Shown here in pieces: positions 8,446 to 17,061 of a stretch of DNA of 64,000 nucleotides (position 1 is the stretch's first letter; each line of letters opens with the position of its first letter). Below the pieces are notes generated by a model. That model was given only the letters and a program-made list of their open reading frames with translations. It had not been told where the DNA came from and ran no database searches. Source of the stretch: Streptomyces ferrugineus (lineage in GTDB: Bacteria; Actinomycetota; Actinomycetes; Streptomycetales; Streptomycetaceae); assembly GCF_015160855.1 (NCBI RefSeq), contig NZ_CP063373.1, positions 9,461,001 through 9,525,000 of the forward strand, given 5' to 3'. Position numbers and translations under genes: made by a program.

Positions 8446-9434
8446 GAGGCGGCTCCGAAGGTGAGGGTGACGTTGTCGATCAGCCGGGTCGTCCCGACCC
8501 GGGCCGCGACGGCGAGGACGGCCTCGCCTGTGAAGTCGTCGTCGATCTCGGTGAAGTCCGAGGGGTCGACGAGGGCGAGGTAGTCCAGTTCGAGCGGCGG
8601 GTCGAGGCGGGCGGCCTCGTCCAGGACCAGGCGGGCGGCGGCGCGCACGGCCGCCGCGGCGCCGGGGACGGCCTTGGCGACGGCGTGTGCGTCGGCCGCC
8701 GCGCGGGACTCCCCTATGGCGCTGAGCGCCTCGGCACGCGCGCGCGTGGCGGGTACTTCGCGGGCCCGCGCGCGCAGCGCCTCCTGCGCCGCGTGCCGGT
8801 CGCGGCCGGCGAACAGGGCCTGGGAGAGCGCGAGCGCGGTGTGCCGTTCCTTGGGCGAGAGGTAGCGGTTGCGGCTGGAGAGCGCGAGGCCGTCCTCCTC
8901 GCGCACGGTGGGGACGCCGACGATCTCCATGCCGAAGTTCAGGTCGCGCACCATGCGGCGGATCAGCGCGAGCTGCTGGGCGTCCTTCTGGCCGTACAGG
9001 GCCACGTCGGGACGGGTGAGGTGGAGCAGCTTGGCGACGACGGTGAGCATGCCGTCGAAGTGGCCGGGGCGGGAGGAGCCCTCCAGGCGCTCGCCCATCG
9101 GGCCGGCGCTGATGCGGACCTGGGGTTCGCCGCCCGGGTAGACCTCGTCGACGGCGGGGGCGAACACGGCGTCCGCACCGGCCTGTTCGGCGATCTTGAG
9201 GTCGGCCTCCAGAGTGCGCGGATAGCGGTCGAGGTCCTCTCCCTGGCCGAACTGCAGGGGGTTCACGAAGACGGTGACGACGACCTCGCCGTCCGGTCCG
9301 GCGATCCCGCGCGCGGTGCGGATCAGGGTGGCGTGGCCCTCGTGCAGGGCGCCCATGGTCATCACGACGGCGCGGCGGCCGGCACGCGTGCGTGCGTGCA
9401 GTTCGTCGGCGGTGCGCAGCAGGGTGGTGGTCAT
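8442..9434 (-). CDS. panC: Pantothenate synthetase (pantoate-beta-alanine ligase)
   Basis: 330 residues. PanC joins pantoate and beta-alanine with ATP. The HIGH-like motif [10 protein letters not shown], the pantoate-binding VFVNPLQFG, the [15 protein letters not shown] segment and the KMSKS-like [12 protein letters not shown] are all present. Its ATG overlaps the upstream stop as ATGA and its own stop overlaps nadB. The region at about residues 215-275 carries many extra Ala/Arg residues compared with shorter homologues. No panB or panD lies in the window. Confidence 0.95.
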   Translation of the reverse strand: MTTTLLRTADELHARTRAGRRAVVMTMGALHEGHATLIRTARGIAGPDGEVVVTVFVNPLQFGQGEDLDRYPRTLEADLKIAEQAGADAVFAPAVDEVYPGGEPQVRISAGPMGERLEGSSRPGHFDGMLTVVAKLLHLTRPDVALYGQKDAQQLALIRRMVRDLNFGMEIVGVPTVREEDGLALSSRNRYLSPKERHTALALSQALFAGRDRHAAQEALRARAREVPATRARAEALSAIGESRAAADAHAVAKAVPGAAAAVRAAARLVLDEAARLDPPLELDYLALVDPSDFTEIDDDFTGEAVLAVAARVGTTRLIDNVTLTFGAAS

Positions 9435-10360
9435 CGGGCGTCTCCCTCGGCGCCGTTGGTCCCGCCCGCGAGTACGCCGAGGAGGTCCTCGGCGAGCTCC
9501 GGCTTCAGCAACCCGTGCGCGAGCGCGCGGTCGGCGGTAGCGCGGGCCATCGCGAGATAGCCGGCGACGGTCTGCGGGGCGTGCCGGCGCAGCTCGCTGA
9601 CGTGCGCGGCGACGGTTCCGGCGTCCCCGCGCGCGACGGGGCCGGTCAGGGCGGCGTCGCCGGAGCGCAGGGCGTTGTCGAGGGCGGCGCCGAGCAGCGG
9701 GCCGAGCATCCGGTCGGGGGCGGCGACGCCCGCCTCGCGCAGCAGCTCCATGGACTGGGCGACGAGCGTGACCAGGTGGTTGGCGCCCAGGGCGAGCGCC
9801 GCGTGGTACAGCGGGCGCCTCTCCTCGGCGATCCACTCCGGCTCCCCGCCCATCTCGATGACGAGGGCCTCGGCGGCCAGCCGCAGCTCGTCGGGGGCGG
9901 TGACGCCGAAGGAGCAGCCGGCGAGGCGCTGGACGTCCACGGGGGTGCCGGTGAACGTCATCGCCGGGTGCAGGGCCAGCGGCAGCGCGCCCGCGCGCAG
10001 GGCGGGGTCCAGGACGTTCACGCCGTACCGCCCGGAGGTGTGCGCCAGCAGCTGGCCGGGGCGTACGGCGCCGGTCTCGGCGAGGCCCTCGACCAGGCCG
10101 GGCAGCGCGTCGTCCGGGACGGTGAGCAGGACCAGCTCGGCGCGCGCGAGGACTTCGGCGGGCGGCACCAGCGGCACGTCGGGGAGCATCCGCTGGGCTC
10201 GTCGCCGGGAGGCGTCGGAGACCCCGGACACGGCCACCGGGCGGTGCCCGGCGAGCTGGAGGGACGCGGCGAGCGCGGGGCCCACACGGCCGGCGCCGAC
10301 GACACCGACGGTGAGCCGCGCGGGGCGGTCCTTGGGATCTGGCTGTTGGCTTGTACTCAC
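9431..10360 (-). CDS. Rossmann-like DUF2520 protein, first gene of the pan-nad operon
   Basis: 309 residues with a GTG start. An NAD(P)-binding fold is shown by [19 protein letters not shown] (residues 16-34); the C-terminal part (about 175-290) is a helical DUF2520 domain like that of 6-phosphogluconate dehydrogenase-type reductases. The stop overlaps panC. From memory, mycobacteria also keep a protein of this kind directly before panC. A reductase role in pantoate synthesis is a guess from fold and position; no experimental function is known to me. Confidence 0.8.
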   Translation of the reverse strand: MSTSQQPDPKDRPARLTVGVVGAGRVGPALAASLQLAGHRPVAVSGVSDASRRRAQRMLPDVPLVPPAEVLARAELVLLTVPDDALPGLVEGLAETGAVRPGQLLAHTSGRYGVNVLDPALRAGALPLALHPAMTFTGTPVDVQRLAGCSFGVTAPDELRLAAEALVIEMGGEPEWIAEERRPLYHAALALGANHLVTLVAQSMELLREAGVAAPDRMLGPLLGAALDNALRSGDAALTGPVARGDAGTVAAHVSELRRHAPQTVAGYLAMARATADRALAHGLLKPELAEDLLGVLAGGTNGAEGDAR

Positions 10361-10543
10361 GCGACGGCGGCCTTCCCGTTCCAGTCCGCTCGGGGTACCG
10401 GACGATTTCTCGTCATGTTAACGCGATTGGTTCGAGAGGCGTTCGGTTGTCCACAGGCTGTGGGTTATCGCACGCCGCGCACCCGTGGACCACCGCACGG
10501 AAAGCGGGTGCCCGGGCGATCCGGCGCGAGGCATGATCCGGTG

Positions 10544-11740
10544 ATGAGCGATGCGACTCGGAAGAGCGGACACCCGCTGGTCCGGATATCCGACCAGGAA
10601 CGGCGCAAGCGGCTACGCGAGCGGCGCATCGCCGCCCAGCGGAGCGCGCGGCGCGTGTTCGCGCGCCACGGTTTCCAGAAGACCCTCCAGGAGCGCCTGG
10701 GTCTGTTGGACGCGGCGAAGGACGTGTACGACCTGGACGAACCGTCGGACATCTACGGCGACGGCGTCGTCGAGGCGGTGGAGGAGAAGGTCGCCGCGCT
10801 GCTCGGCCTGGAGGCCGCCGCGTTCTTCCCGACCGGCACGATGGCCCAGCAGGTGGCCCTGCGCTGCTGGGCGGGCCGTACCGGGAACCCGACTGTCGCC
10901 CTGCATGCGCTGGCCCACCCCGAGGTGCACGAAAAGAATGCGTTCAGCCAGGTCAGCGGCCTGCGTCCGGTCCGTCTGACGAGCGAGGCGCGACTGCCGA
11001 CCGCCGCCGAGGTACGCGACTTCGACGAGCCCTTCGGGGCGCTGATGCTCGAACTGCCCCTCAGGGACGCCGGTTTCGTGCTGCCCACCTGGGAGGAGCT
11101 CACCGACATCGTGGAGGCGGCGCGGGAGCGCGACGCGGTGGTGCACTTCGACGGCGCGCGCCTGTGGGAGTCCACCGTCCATTTCGATCGACCGCTGGCG
11201 GAGATCGCGGGCCTCGCGGACAGCGTGTACGTGTCGTTCTACAAGTCGCTCGACGGGTTCGGGGGCGCGGCGCTGGCCGGCCCGAAGACCCTGGTCGAGG
11301 AGGCGGAGGTCTGGCGGCACAGGTACGGGGGCCAGGTGTTCCAGCAGTTCCCCACGGCGCTGTCGGCCCTGGTCGGCCTGGAGAGGGAGCTGCCCCGGCT
11401 GCCGGAGTACGTGGCCCACGCGCGCGTGGTGGCCGCCGCGCTGCGCGAGGGCTTCGCGACGGCCGGGCTGCCGTGGGCGCGCGTGTACCCCGACGTGCCG
11501 CACACCCACGACTTCCAGGTCTGGTTGCCGTACGACGCCGAGGTGGTCATGGAGGCGTCGGTGCGGACAGCCGAGCAGACGAGGACCATGCTCTTCGCCC
11601 ACCCATGGGACCAGAAGGGCCCGGGCCTGTCCTGCACCGAGATCCATGTACGGGCACCCGGCCTGGAGTGGACGGCGCACGACGTGAGGACGGCGGTCGC
11701 GGAGTTCGTGGCCCGGCTGCCCCGGGAGGTCACCAGGTAG
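10544..11740 (+). CDS. Threonine aldolase/beta-eliminating lyase-like PLP enzyme
   Basis: 398 residues in the fold-type I PLP family of low-specificity threonine aldolases, which cleave threonine or allo-threonine to glycine and acetaldehyde. Visible are FFPTGTMAQQVALR for cofactor phosphate, HFDGARLW around residue 201-208, and the Schiff-base lysine K234 in VSFYKSLDGFGG. A basic N-terminus of about 40 residues precedes the domain. Start could be ATG 10544 or GTG 10541. Divergent from the pan operon. The exact amino-acid substrate is not determined by sequence. Confidence 0.82.
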   Translation: MSDATRKSGHPLVRISDQERRKRLRERRIAAQRSARRVFARHGFQKTLQERLGLLDAAKDVYDLDEPSDIYGDGVVEAVEEKVAALLGLEAAAFFPTGTMAQQVALRCWAGRTGNPTVALHALAHPEVHEKNAFSQVSGLRPVRLTSEARLPTAAEVRDFDEPFGALMLELPLRDAGFVLPTWEELTDIVEAARERDAVVHFDGARLWESTVHFDRPLAEIAGLADSVYVSFYKSLDGFGGAALAGPKTLVEEAEVWRHRYGGQVFQQFPTALSALVGLERELPRLPEYVAHARVVAAALREGFATAGLPWARVYPDVPHTHDFQVWLPYDAEVVMEASVRTAEQTRTMLFAHPWDQKGPGLSCTEIHVRAPGLEWTAHDVRTAVAEFVARLPREVTR

Positions 11741-11945
11741 AGCGCGGCCGCGCATGCAGCAAGCGGCGCAGGGCCTGCCGTATCCGCCCGTGGGCCGGGC
11801 GCCCGGCGACGACGGCCCGGAACCGGCGGTGGTCGCGCCACTCGCGCACGACCTGCCAGTCGTGGGTGCCGGGCAGTGGAGGGGCGACCTCGCCAAGCCG
11901 GCCGGCGCGGTAGGTGTCGAGGAGGTGCTGTTGCGTGATGCTCAT
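11730..11945 (-). CDS. Small conserved protein, unknown function
   Basis: A 71-residue protein beginning MSITQQHLLDTYRAGRLGE and ending in a basic Arg-rich tail. GAGAGG stands about 9 nt before its ATG. Its 3' end overlaps the convergent lyase gene by 11 bp. The composition is plausible for a cytoplasmic helical protein, and I remember similar short Streptomyces proteins, but no function is known to me. It shares the intergenic operator region with the ArsR-type gene on the other side. Confidence 0.6.
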   Translation of the reverse strand: MSITQQHLLDTYRAGRLGEVAPPLPGTHDWQVVREWRDHRRFRAVVAGRPAHGRIRQALRRLLHARPRSTW

Positions 11946-12049
11946 GGCCGATGGCCTCTCGGGACGTAGGAGAGACGACGTAGTTGGTGATCGGGCTCCG
12001 CGGCTGCCCCGGTGACCCCAGGTTCACCTCCCCGCGGCCGCCGCGTCGC

Positions 12050-12076
12050 GTCGATTGACGGCCGCCGTCAATCGAC
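12050..12076. promoter_or_regulatory. Perfect 13-bp inverted repeat, probable ArsR-type operator
   Basis: Arms GTCGATTGACGGC and GCCGTCAATCGAC are separated by one base. The palindrome lies 36 bp before the ATG of the winged-helix regulator at 12113 and between it and the divergent small gene, where an autoregulatory operator is expected. Confidence 0.7.
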
Positions 12077-12112
12077 GGCCGCCTTGTCAGTGGTGGCGTG
12101 CACCATGGGGAC

Positions 12113-13219
12113 ATGAGCGTGACGATCGACATCGCGGGGCTGCGGCCGGAGAGGCTCGCCGTCGTGCCCTCGCCCCTGGCCGAGCTCGGCATGGCGCTGC
12201 ACGCGCTGTCGGAGCCGGGGCACCACCCGGGCCTCCAGGGCTGGGTGACAGGTGTGACGGCCCGGCTGGACTCGCACCTGGCCGACCGGATGTGCGAGGC
12301 CGACTTCCTGTGGCGGTCGACGTTCTCGGATCTGTTCCTTCCCTTCGCCGGCGTCCCGGGCCGCTCCACCCTCCCGGGGGCCACGCTGGCGGAGGAGCTG
12401 GACCAGCTCGACAAGCTGACGGACGAGCAGTTCGTGGACGCCGCCCTGGAGTTCACCTGCGCGCTGCCGTACAGCACCTCCGGTCCCGACGCGCTCTCCG
12501 ACGCCGAGGTGCGGCACCGGGCGCTGGATCTCGCCGCCGCGCGCGGGCCGCAGCAGCTCCGGTTCAGCGAGCGGCTGCTGGCGGATCCGCCGCGGATCCG
12601 GGCCTGGCTGCGGCAGTTCCTCCAGGACTGCGACGAGGCGTTCTTCGCGGAGACCTGGTCCCGGCTGCGCCACCAGCTCGCCGCGGACGCCCGTCACAAG
12701 ACGGACCTCCTGCGGCACAGGGGCCTCGCGGAGGCGCTGGCCGCGGTGTCCCCGGCGGTGACCCTCGACGAGGCGGCCGCGCGGATCACGGTCGACAAGC
12801 TGGGCGAGGGCCACACGGCCGTGGGGGACGGCCGGCTCCTCCTCGTCCCGACCAGCCTGGGCTGGCCGCACCTGATGGTCCTGCACCGCCACGACTGGCA
12901 GCCGGTGCTGCACTACCCGGTCGGCTCCCCCGAGCCGACCGCCCCGCCCACGGTCGAGCAGCTGGCGCTGCGGATGACCGCGCTCTCCCACCCGGTGCGG
13001 ATGCGTATCTGCCGCAACATCGCCCGCAGCGCCTACACCACGGGCGAGCTGGCGCAGGTGCACGGCATGACGGCGCCGGAGATATCCCGGCACCTGGGCG
13101 TCCTGAAGAAGGCCGGCCTGATCACCACACGCCGCCGCGGACGGTACGTCCAGCACCAGCTCGACGTGACGATGGTGGCCCGGCTGGGCAGCGACTTCCT
13201 GGAGGGGATCCTCAGATAG
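12113..13219 (+). CDS. ArsR-type winged-helix regulator with DUF5937-like N-terminal domain
   Basis: 368 residues. The C-terminal 90 residues are an ArsR winged helix: ALSHPVRMRICRNIARS, then TTGELAQVHGMTAPEISRHL as the helix-turn-helix and RRRGRYVQHQLD as the wing. The N-terminal 270 residues match the large domain called DUF5937 in Streptomyces regulators; its ligand is unknown. The classic metal-binding Cys box is absent. The ATG at 12113 is used rather than one at 12098. The palindrome at 12050-12076 is its likely target. Confidence 0.8.
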   Translation: MSVTIDIAGLRPERLAVVPSPLAELGMALHALSEPGHHPGLQGWVTGVTARLDSHLADRMCEADFLWRSTFSDLFLPFAGVPGRSTLPGATLAEELDQLDKLTDEQFVDAALEFTCALPYSTSGPDALSDAEVRHRALDLAAARGPQQLRFSERLLADPPRIRAWLRQFLQDCDEAFFAETWSRLRHQLAADARHKTDLLRHRGLAEALAAVSPAVTLDEAAARITVDKLGEGHTAVGDGRLLLVPTSLGWPHLMVLHRHDWQPVLHYPVGSPEPTAPPTVEQLALRMTALSHPVRMRICRNIARSAYTTGELAQVHGMTAPEISRHLGVLKKAGLITTRRRGRYVQHQLDVTMVARLGSDFLEGILR

Positions 13220-13293
13220 CGCCCGCGCGGGCCGTGCGTCACGCGGGGGCCGTACGTCATGCGGGGGCCGTACGTCACGCGCGGGGCCGTACG
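13220..13293. repeat. Short tandem repeat between convergent genes
   Basis: Four direct copies of a unit close to GGGCCGTACGTCACGCGG, 18-20 bp each, fill the gap between the ArsR-type gene and the TmrB-like gene; the last copy runs into the latter's stop codon. Each unit contains the self-complementary CGTACG. Confidence 0.7.
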
Positions 13294-13926
13294 TCAGTCG
13301 AACCGGATGTGCCGGATCCCGACCCCCGCCTGCCGCAGCCGGGTCCGCAGCGCGCTCTCGTTGTTGGGCCGCAGCCGCAGACCGGCCAGGACGGCGATGC
13401 GGTCCGCGGTCTTCGGCACGGTCGAGTGGTCCGTCCACAGATGCTCGGCGAACTCCGGCTCGCGCAGCCGCTCCAGACAGTGGTCGAGCTGCTGCACGGC
13501 CCAACTCTCGCGGCGCAGCCCGGCGTTCTTCCCGGCGACGTACCGAAGGAGGTGCCCGAAGCCGCGCTCCCGCAGCCGCCGCAGGACGGTCTCGCGCTCG
13601 GCGAGGAGCGTGAAGTGCCGTACGTCATGGCCGAGTTCGCCCAGCCGCCCGACCGTCTCGGCGAAGTAGTCGAGGTCGGTGACCGTCATGGGGGCGATCA
13701 CCACTCCGTCGTGCTTGGTGAGGGCGAGGTCGAGGACCTCGACGACGCCCTGCCGCCAGGAGGTCAGGTCCTGGAAGTCCCCTCGCAGTTCGGGCGGGAG
13801 CATGCGCCGCAGCCCGAAGCCGGGGTGCTCGGGGTCGCAGATGACGCTGCCGGGCAGACGGCGCTGTATCTCGTGTGCGGTCTGTGTCTTGCCGCCCCCG
13901 AAGGGGCCGTTGATCCACAGGAGCAT
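13294..13926 (-). CDS. P-loop ATP-binding protein, tunicamycin-resistance (TmrB)-like
   Basis: 210 residues. The protein starts MLLWINGPFGGGKTQTA, a Walker A at residues 7-14 placed at the extreme N-terminus as in TmrB and related nucleoside/antibiotic kinases. CDPEHPGFGLRRML follows as in that family, and RFGHLL-type helices fill the rest. TmrB-like proteins give tunicamycin resistance in Bacillus by an unsettled mechanism; for this copy the substrate is unknown. It stands alone on the minus strand, 49 bp after the response regulator start region. Confidence 0.75.
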   Translation of the reverse strand: MLLWINGPFGGGKTQTAHEIQRRLPGSVICDPEHPGFGLRRMLPPELRGDFQDLTSWRQGVVEVLDLALTKHDGVVIAPMTVTDLDYFAETVGRLGELGHDVRHFTLLAERETVLRRLRERGFGHLLRYVAGKNAGLRRESWAVQQLDHCLERLREPEFAEHLWTDHSTVPKTADRIAVLAGLRLRPNNESALRTRLRQAGVGIRHIRFD

Positions 13927-13975
13927 GCGCAGACCCTAATGGGCACCGCTCACGCGAGCACCACGCGGGCATGCG

Positions 13976-14647
13976 TCAGCCGTGCCCGCCGGCCCGCACC
14001 AGCCCCGTCTCGTAGGCCAGGACGACCACCTGCACCCGGTCGCGCAGCCCCAGCTTGGTCAGGATGCGGCCGACATGGGTCTTCACGGTCGCCTCGGACA
14101 GCACCAGCCGGGCGGCGATCTCGCCGTTGGACAGGCCCTGGGCGACCAGCACCATGACCTCGCGCTCGCGGTCGGTCAGCCGCTCCAGCTCCTTGTGCTG
14201 GGGCTCCTTGCCGCTGGACGGCAGCATGGGCGCGAACCGGTCCAGCAGGCGCCGGGTCGTCGACGGGGCGACCACGGCGTCGCCGCTGTGCACCGCGCGG
14301 ATGGCGCCGAGGAGCTCGCCGGGCGGCACGTCCTTGAGCATGAAGCCGGAGGCGCCCGCCTTGAGCCCCGAGAAGGCGTACTCGTCGAGGTCGAAGGTGG
14401 TCAGGATCAGCACCTTGGGCGCGTCGGGCTCCGAGCAGATGCGGCGGGTGGTCTCCACGCCGTCCAGCTTCGGCATGCGCACGTCCATCAGCACGACGTC
14501 GACGGGGGTCGAGCGCAGCACCTGGAGGGCCTCGACGCCGTCGCCCGCCTCCGCGACGACCTCCATGTCCGGCTGGGCGGCAAGCACCATCCGGAACCCG
14601 GTGCGCAGCAGCACCTGGTCGTCGACGAGCATCACGCGGATCGTCAT
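13976..14647 (-). CDS. NarL/FixJ-family response regulator
   Basis: 223 residues. An N-terminal receiver domain has the acidic pair VDDQ at about residue 8, the phosphorylation site in VVLMDVRMPKLDG near residue 52, T in LILTTFD and K in FMLKDV. A LuxR-type helix-turn-helix follows (LTDREREVMVLVAQGLSNGEIA, about residues 155-176). It lies 74 bp after the sensor kinase gene and is surely its partner. The target genes are unknown. Confidence 0.94.
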   Translation of the reverse strand: MTIRVMLVDDQVLLRTGFRMVLAAQPDMEVVAEAGDGVEALQVLRSTPVDVVLMDVRMPKLDGVETTRRICSEPDAPKVLILTTFDLDEYAFSGLKAGASGFMLKDVPPGELLGAIRAVHSGDAVVAPSTTRRLLDRFAPMLPSSGKEPQHKELERLTDREREVMVLVAQGLSNGEIAARLVLSEATVKTHVGRILTKLGLRDRVQVVVLAYETGLVRAGGHG

Positions 14648-14721
14648 CGGGGTCCTCTTCCGTGTCTTCCGTATCCGTCTACAGGGCCGTTACAGGTGTC
14701 AACAAGGGACATGGTCGATCG

Positions 14722-15936
14722 TCAGTGTGCTGGTTTGAGCGGCAGCAGCGCACTGATGCGGAATCCTCCGCCCGGGCGCGGTCCCGCGTCCAGGGTGCCG
14801 CCGACCATGCCCACCCGCTCGCGCATGCCGATCAGCCCGTGCCCCCGGCCGTCGGCGCCGCCGTCCTCGTACAGCTCGTGCGGGGCGCCCTTGCCGTCGT
14901 CCTCGACGAGCAGGCCGAGCCCGTCGTCGAAGTAGACCAGGCGCACGCTGGCGCCCGCGTTCGGACCGCCGTGCTTGCGCGTGTTCGTCAGCGCCTCCTG
15001 CACGATGCGGTACGCCGTCAGCTCGACGCCGCTGGGCAGCGGACGCGGGGTGCCCTCGACCTTGAAGTCGACCGGCAGACCGGAGCTGCGGCACTGCTGG
15101 ATGAGGTCGTCGATCTGCTCGACGTCGGGCTGCGGGACGTACTCGCCGCTCTCCTGGTGCTCGCCGGTGCGCAGCACGCCCAGCAGGCGGCGCATTTCGG
15201 CGAGGGCCTGCCGGCCGGTGGAGGAGATGGTCTCCAGGGCCTTCTTGGCCTGGTCGGGGGCGGCGTCGAGGACGTAGGCCGCGCCGTCGGCCTGCACCAC
15301 CATCACGGAGACGTTGTGGGCGACGACGTCGTGCAGCTCGCGCGCGATCCGGGCGCGTTCGGCGGCGACCGCGACCTTGGCCTGCGCCTCGCGCTCCTTT
15401 TCGAGCCGGGTCGCGCGCTCCTCGAGCTGCTCGTAGTAGGCGCGGCGGGTGCGGATCGAGTCGCCCAGCACCCAGGCGAGCACGAACGGCACGGTCAGGA
15501 AGATGATCAGGACGACGTTGCTCAGGACGGTGGCGTCCTGCTCCGGCCAGCGCAACTGGGACAGCGGCGACGCGCACAGGCCCACGCCGAGCGCGAGCCG
15601 GGAGGCCCAGCGGGCGCCGGTCGCGGCGACGGTGTAGACGATCACCAGGAAGGCGAAGTTGGCCGGCGTCGTCGCCACGTTCAGCACCAACTGGGCCAGA
15701 CCCACGCCGATGGCGAGCACCAGCATCTTCTCCGGCATGCGCCGGCGCAGCGCGACCACCAGGCCCAGCAGCAGGACCACCGTGACGATGGCCGCCTCGG
15801 AGTCCGTGCCCGGAGAGTTCTGCCCGCCTTCGTCGCGGACGGCCACGGTGACCACAGAGATCCCGAACAGGAAGACGGCCCAGAAGCTGTCGACCCACGT
15901 CGGGTGCCTGCGGATGAAGTCATAGAGGCGCTGCAC
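14722..15936 (-). CDS. Sensor histidine kinase (HisKA_3 type)
   Basis: 404 residues from a GTG. About five membrane helices in residues 15-165 are followed by a coiled coil (EQLEERATRLEKEREAQ), the dimerisation/phosphoacceptor region RIARELHDVVAHNVSVM with the phospho-His, and a HATPase domain (EALTNTRKHG as N box, GHGLIGMRERV as G box). There is no large extracellular sensor, so a membrane-embedded or cytoplasmic signal is likely. Co-transcribed with the response regulator downstream. Confidence 0.94.
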   Translation of the reverse strand: MQRLYDFIRRHPTWVDSFWAVFLFGISVVTVAVRDEGGQNSPGTDSEAAIVTVVLLLGLVVALRRRMPEKMLVLAIGVGLAQLVLNVATTPANFAFLVIVYTVAATGARWASRLALGVGLCASPLSQLRWPEQDATVLSNVVLIIFLTVPFVLAWVLGDSIRTRRAYYEQLEERATRLEKEREAQAKVAVAAERARIARELHDVVAHNVSVMVVQADGAAYVLDAAPDQAKKALETISSTGRQALAEMRRLLGVLRTGEHQESGEYVPQPDVEQIDDLIQQCRSSGLPVDFKVEGTPRPLPSGVELTAYRIVQEALTNTRKHGGPNAGASVRLVYFDDGLGLLVEDDGKGAPHELYEDGGADGRGHGLIGMRERVGMVGGTLDAGPRPGGGFRISALLPLKPAH

Positions 15937-16054
15937 GTAACCCAGCGTAGGGAAGCGAGATGCGTGCAGGGGTCAACCGGAGGGCCGATCCGCACCCCGC
16001 GCGCGTACTCCCCAAGGTGGAGGCTGCGTTCCTCTGCGCGCTTAGCCTGGGCCG

Positions 16055-17047
16055 GTGACAGCAGAGGCGGCGGGCGAGTGGCAGGGGTGGCGCACGGCGG
16101 CGGAGGCGGCGCTCTACGGACCGGGTGGCTTCTACCGACGCCCCGAGGGACCGGCCGGCCACTTCCGTACGTCCGTCCACGCCTCGCCGCTCTTCGCCCG
16201 CGCCGTGGCCCGGCTGCTGTGCCGGGTCGACGAGTCGCTGGCCCACCCCGACCCGCTCGACTTCGTGGACATGGCGGCGGGCCGCGGCGAGCTGGCCACC
16301 GGCGTCCTGGCCGCCCTGCCCGCCGAGGTGGCGGCACGCACGCGTGCGTACGCCGTCGAGATCGCCGGCCGCCCCGAGGACCTGGATCACCGGATCGAGT
16401 GGTTGTCCGCCCCACCGCCCCGGGTCACGGGCCTGCTGTTCGCCAACGAGTGGCTGGACAACGTCCCCGTCGAGATCGCGGAGGTGGACTGCGCGGGCGT
16501 ACCGCGCCGGGTCCTCGTCCGCCCGGACGGCACCGAGCGCCTCGGGGAACCGGTCGCCGGGGTGGAGGCTCGGTGGCTGCGGCGGTGGTGGCCGTTGGGG
16601 GACACCGAGGGAGCGCGGGCCGAGATCGGCCTGCCCCGGGACGAGGCCTGGGCCGCCGCGGTCGCGACGCTGGAGCGGGGCCTCGCGGTCGCCGTGGACT
16701 ACGCGCACACGGCGGCGACCCGGCCGCCCTTCGGCACCCTCACCGGCTTCCGCGAGGGCCGCGAGACTGCGCCCGTGCCGGACGGTTCGTGCGACATCAC
16801 GGCACACGTGGCGCTGGACGCCTGCGCGCTGCCCGGCGCCCGCCTGCTGTCCCAACGCGACGCCTTGCACACCCTGGACATCACCGCCGCACGCCCCCCG
16901 CTCGAGCTGGCCTCCACCCGCCCGGCGGAGTACGTACGAGCCCTGGCGACCGCGGGCGAGGCCGCCGAGCTGACGGCGACGGGCGGCCTGGGGGACTTCG
17001 GCTGGCTCATGCAGCCGGTAGGAATTCCAAACCCACTGCCGGACTGA
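16055..17047 (+). CDS. SAM-dependent methyltransferase, MidA/NDUFAF7 family
   Basis: 330 residues. The family fold is shown by [11 protein letters not shown] near the start, [18 protein letters not shown] (residues 67-84) as SAM motif I, and [14 protein letters not shown], the family-specific NE-DN motif. In mitochondria NDUFAF7 dimethylates an arginine of the 49-kDa complex I subunit, the homologue of NuoD. Here the next gene, convergent with a 14-bp gap, is a NuoD, so it may be the substrate. GTG start. Confidence 0.82.
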   Translation: MTAEAAGEWQGWRTAAEAALYGPGGFYRRPEGPAGHFRTSVHASPLFARAVARLLCRVDESLAHPDPLDFVDMAAGRGELATGVLAALPAEVAARTRAYAVEIAGRPEDLDHRIEWLSAPPPRVTGLLFANEWLDNVPVEIAEVDCAGVPRRVLVRPDGTERLGEPVAGVEARWLRRWWPLGDTEGARAEIGLPRDEAWAAAVATLERGLAVAVDYAHTAATRPPFGTLTGFREGRETAPVPDGSCDITAHVALDACALPGARLLSQRDALHTLDITAARPPLELASTRPAEYVRALATAGEAAELTATGGLGDFGWLMQPVGIPNPLPD

Positions 17048-17061
17048 GCACGCTCGCAGGG

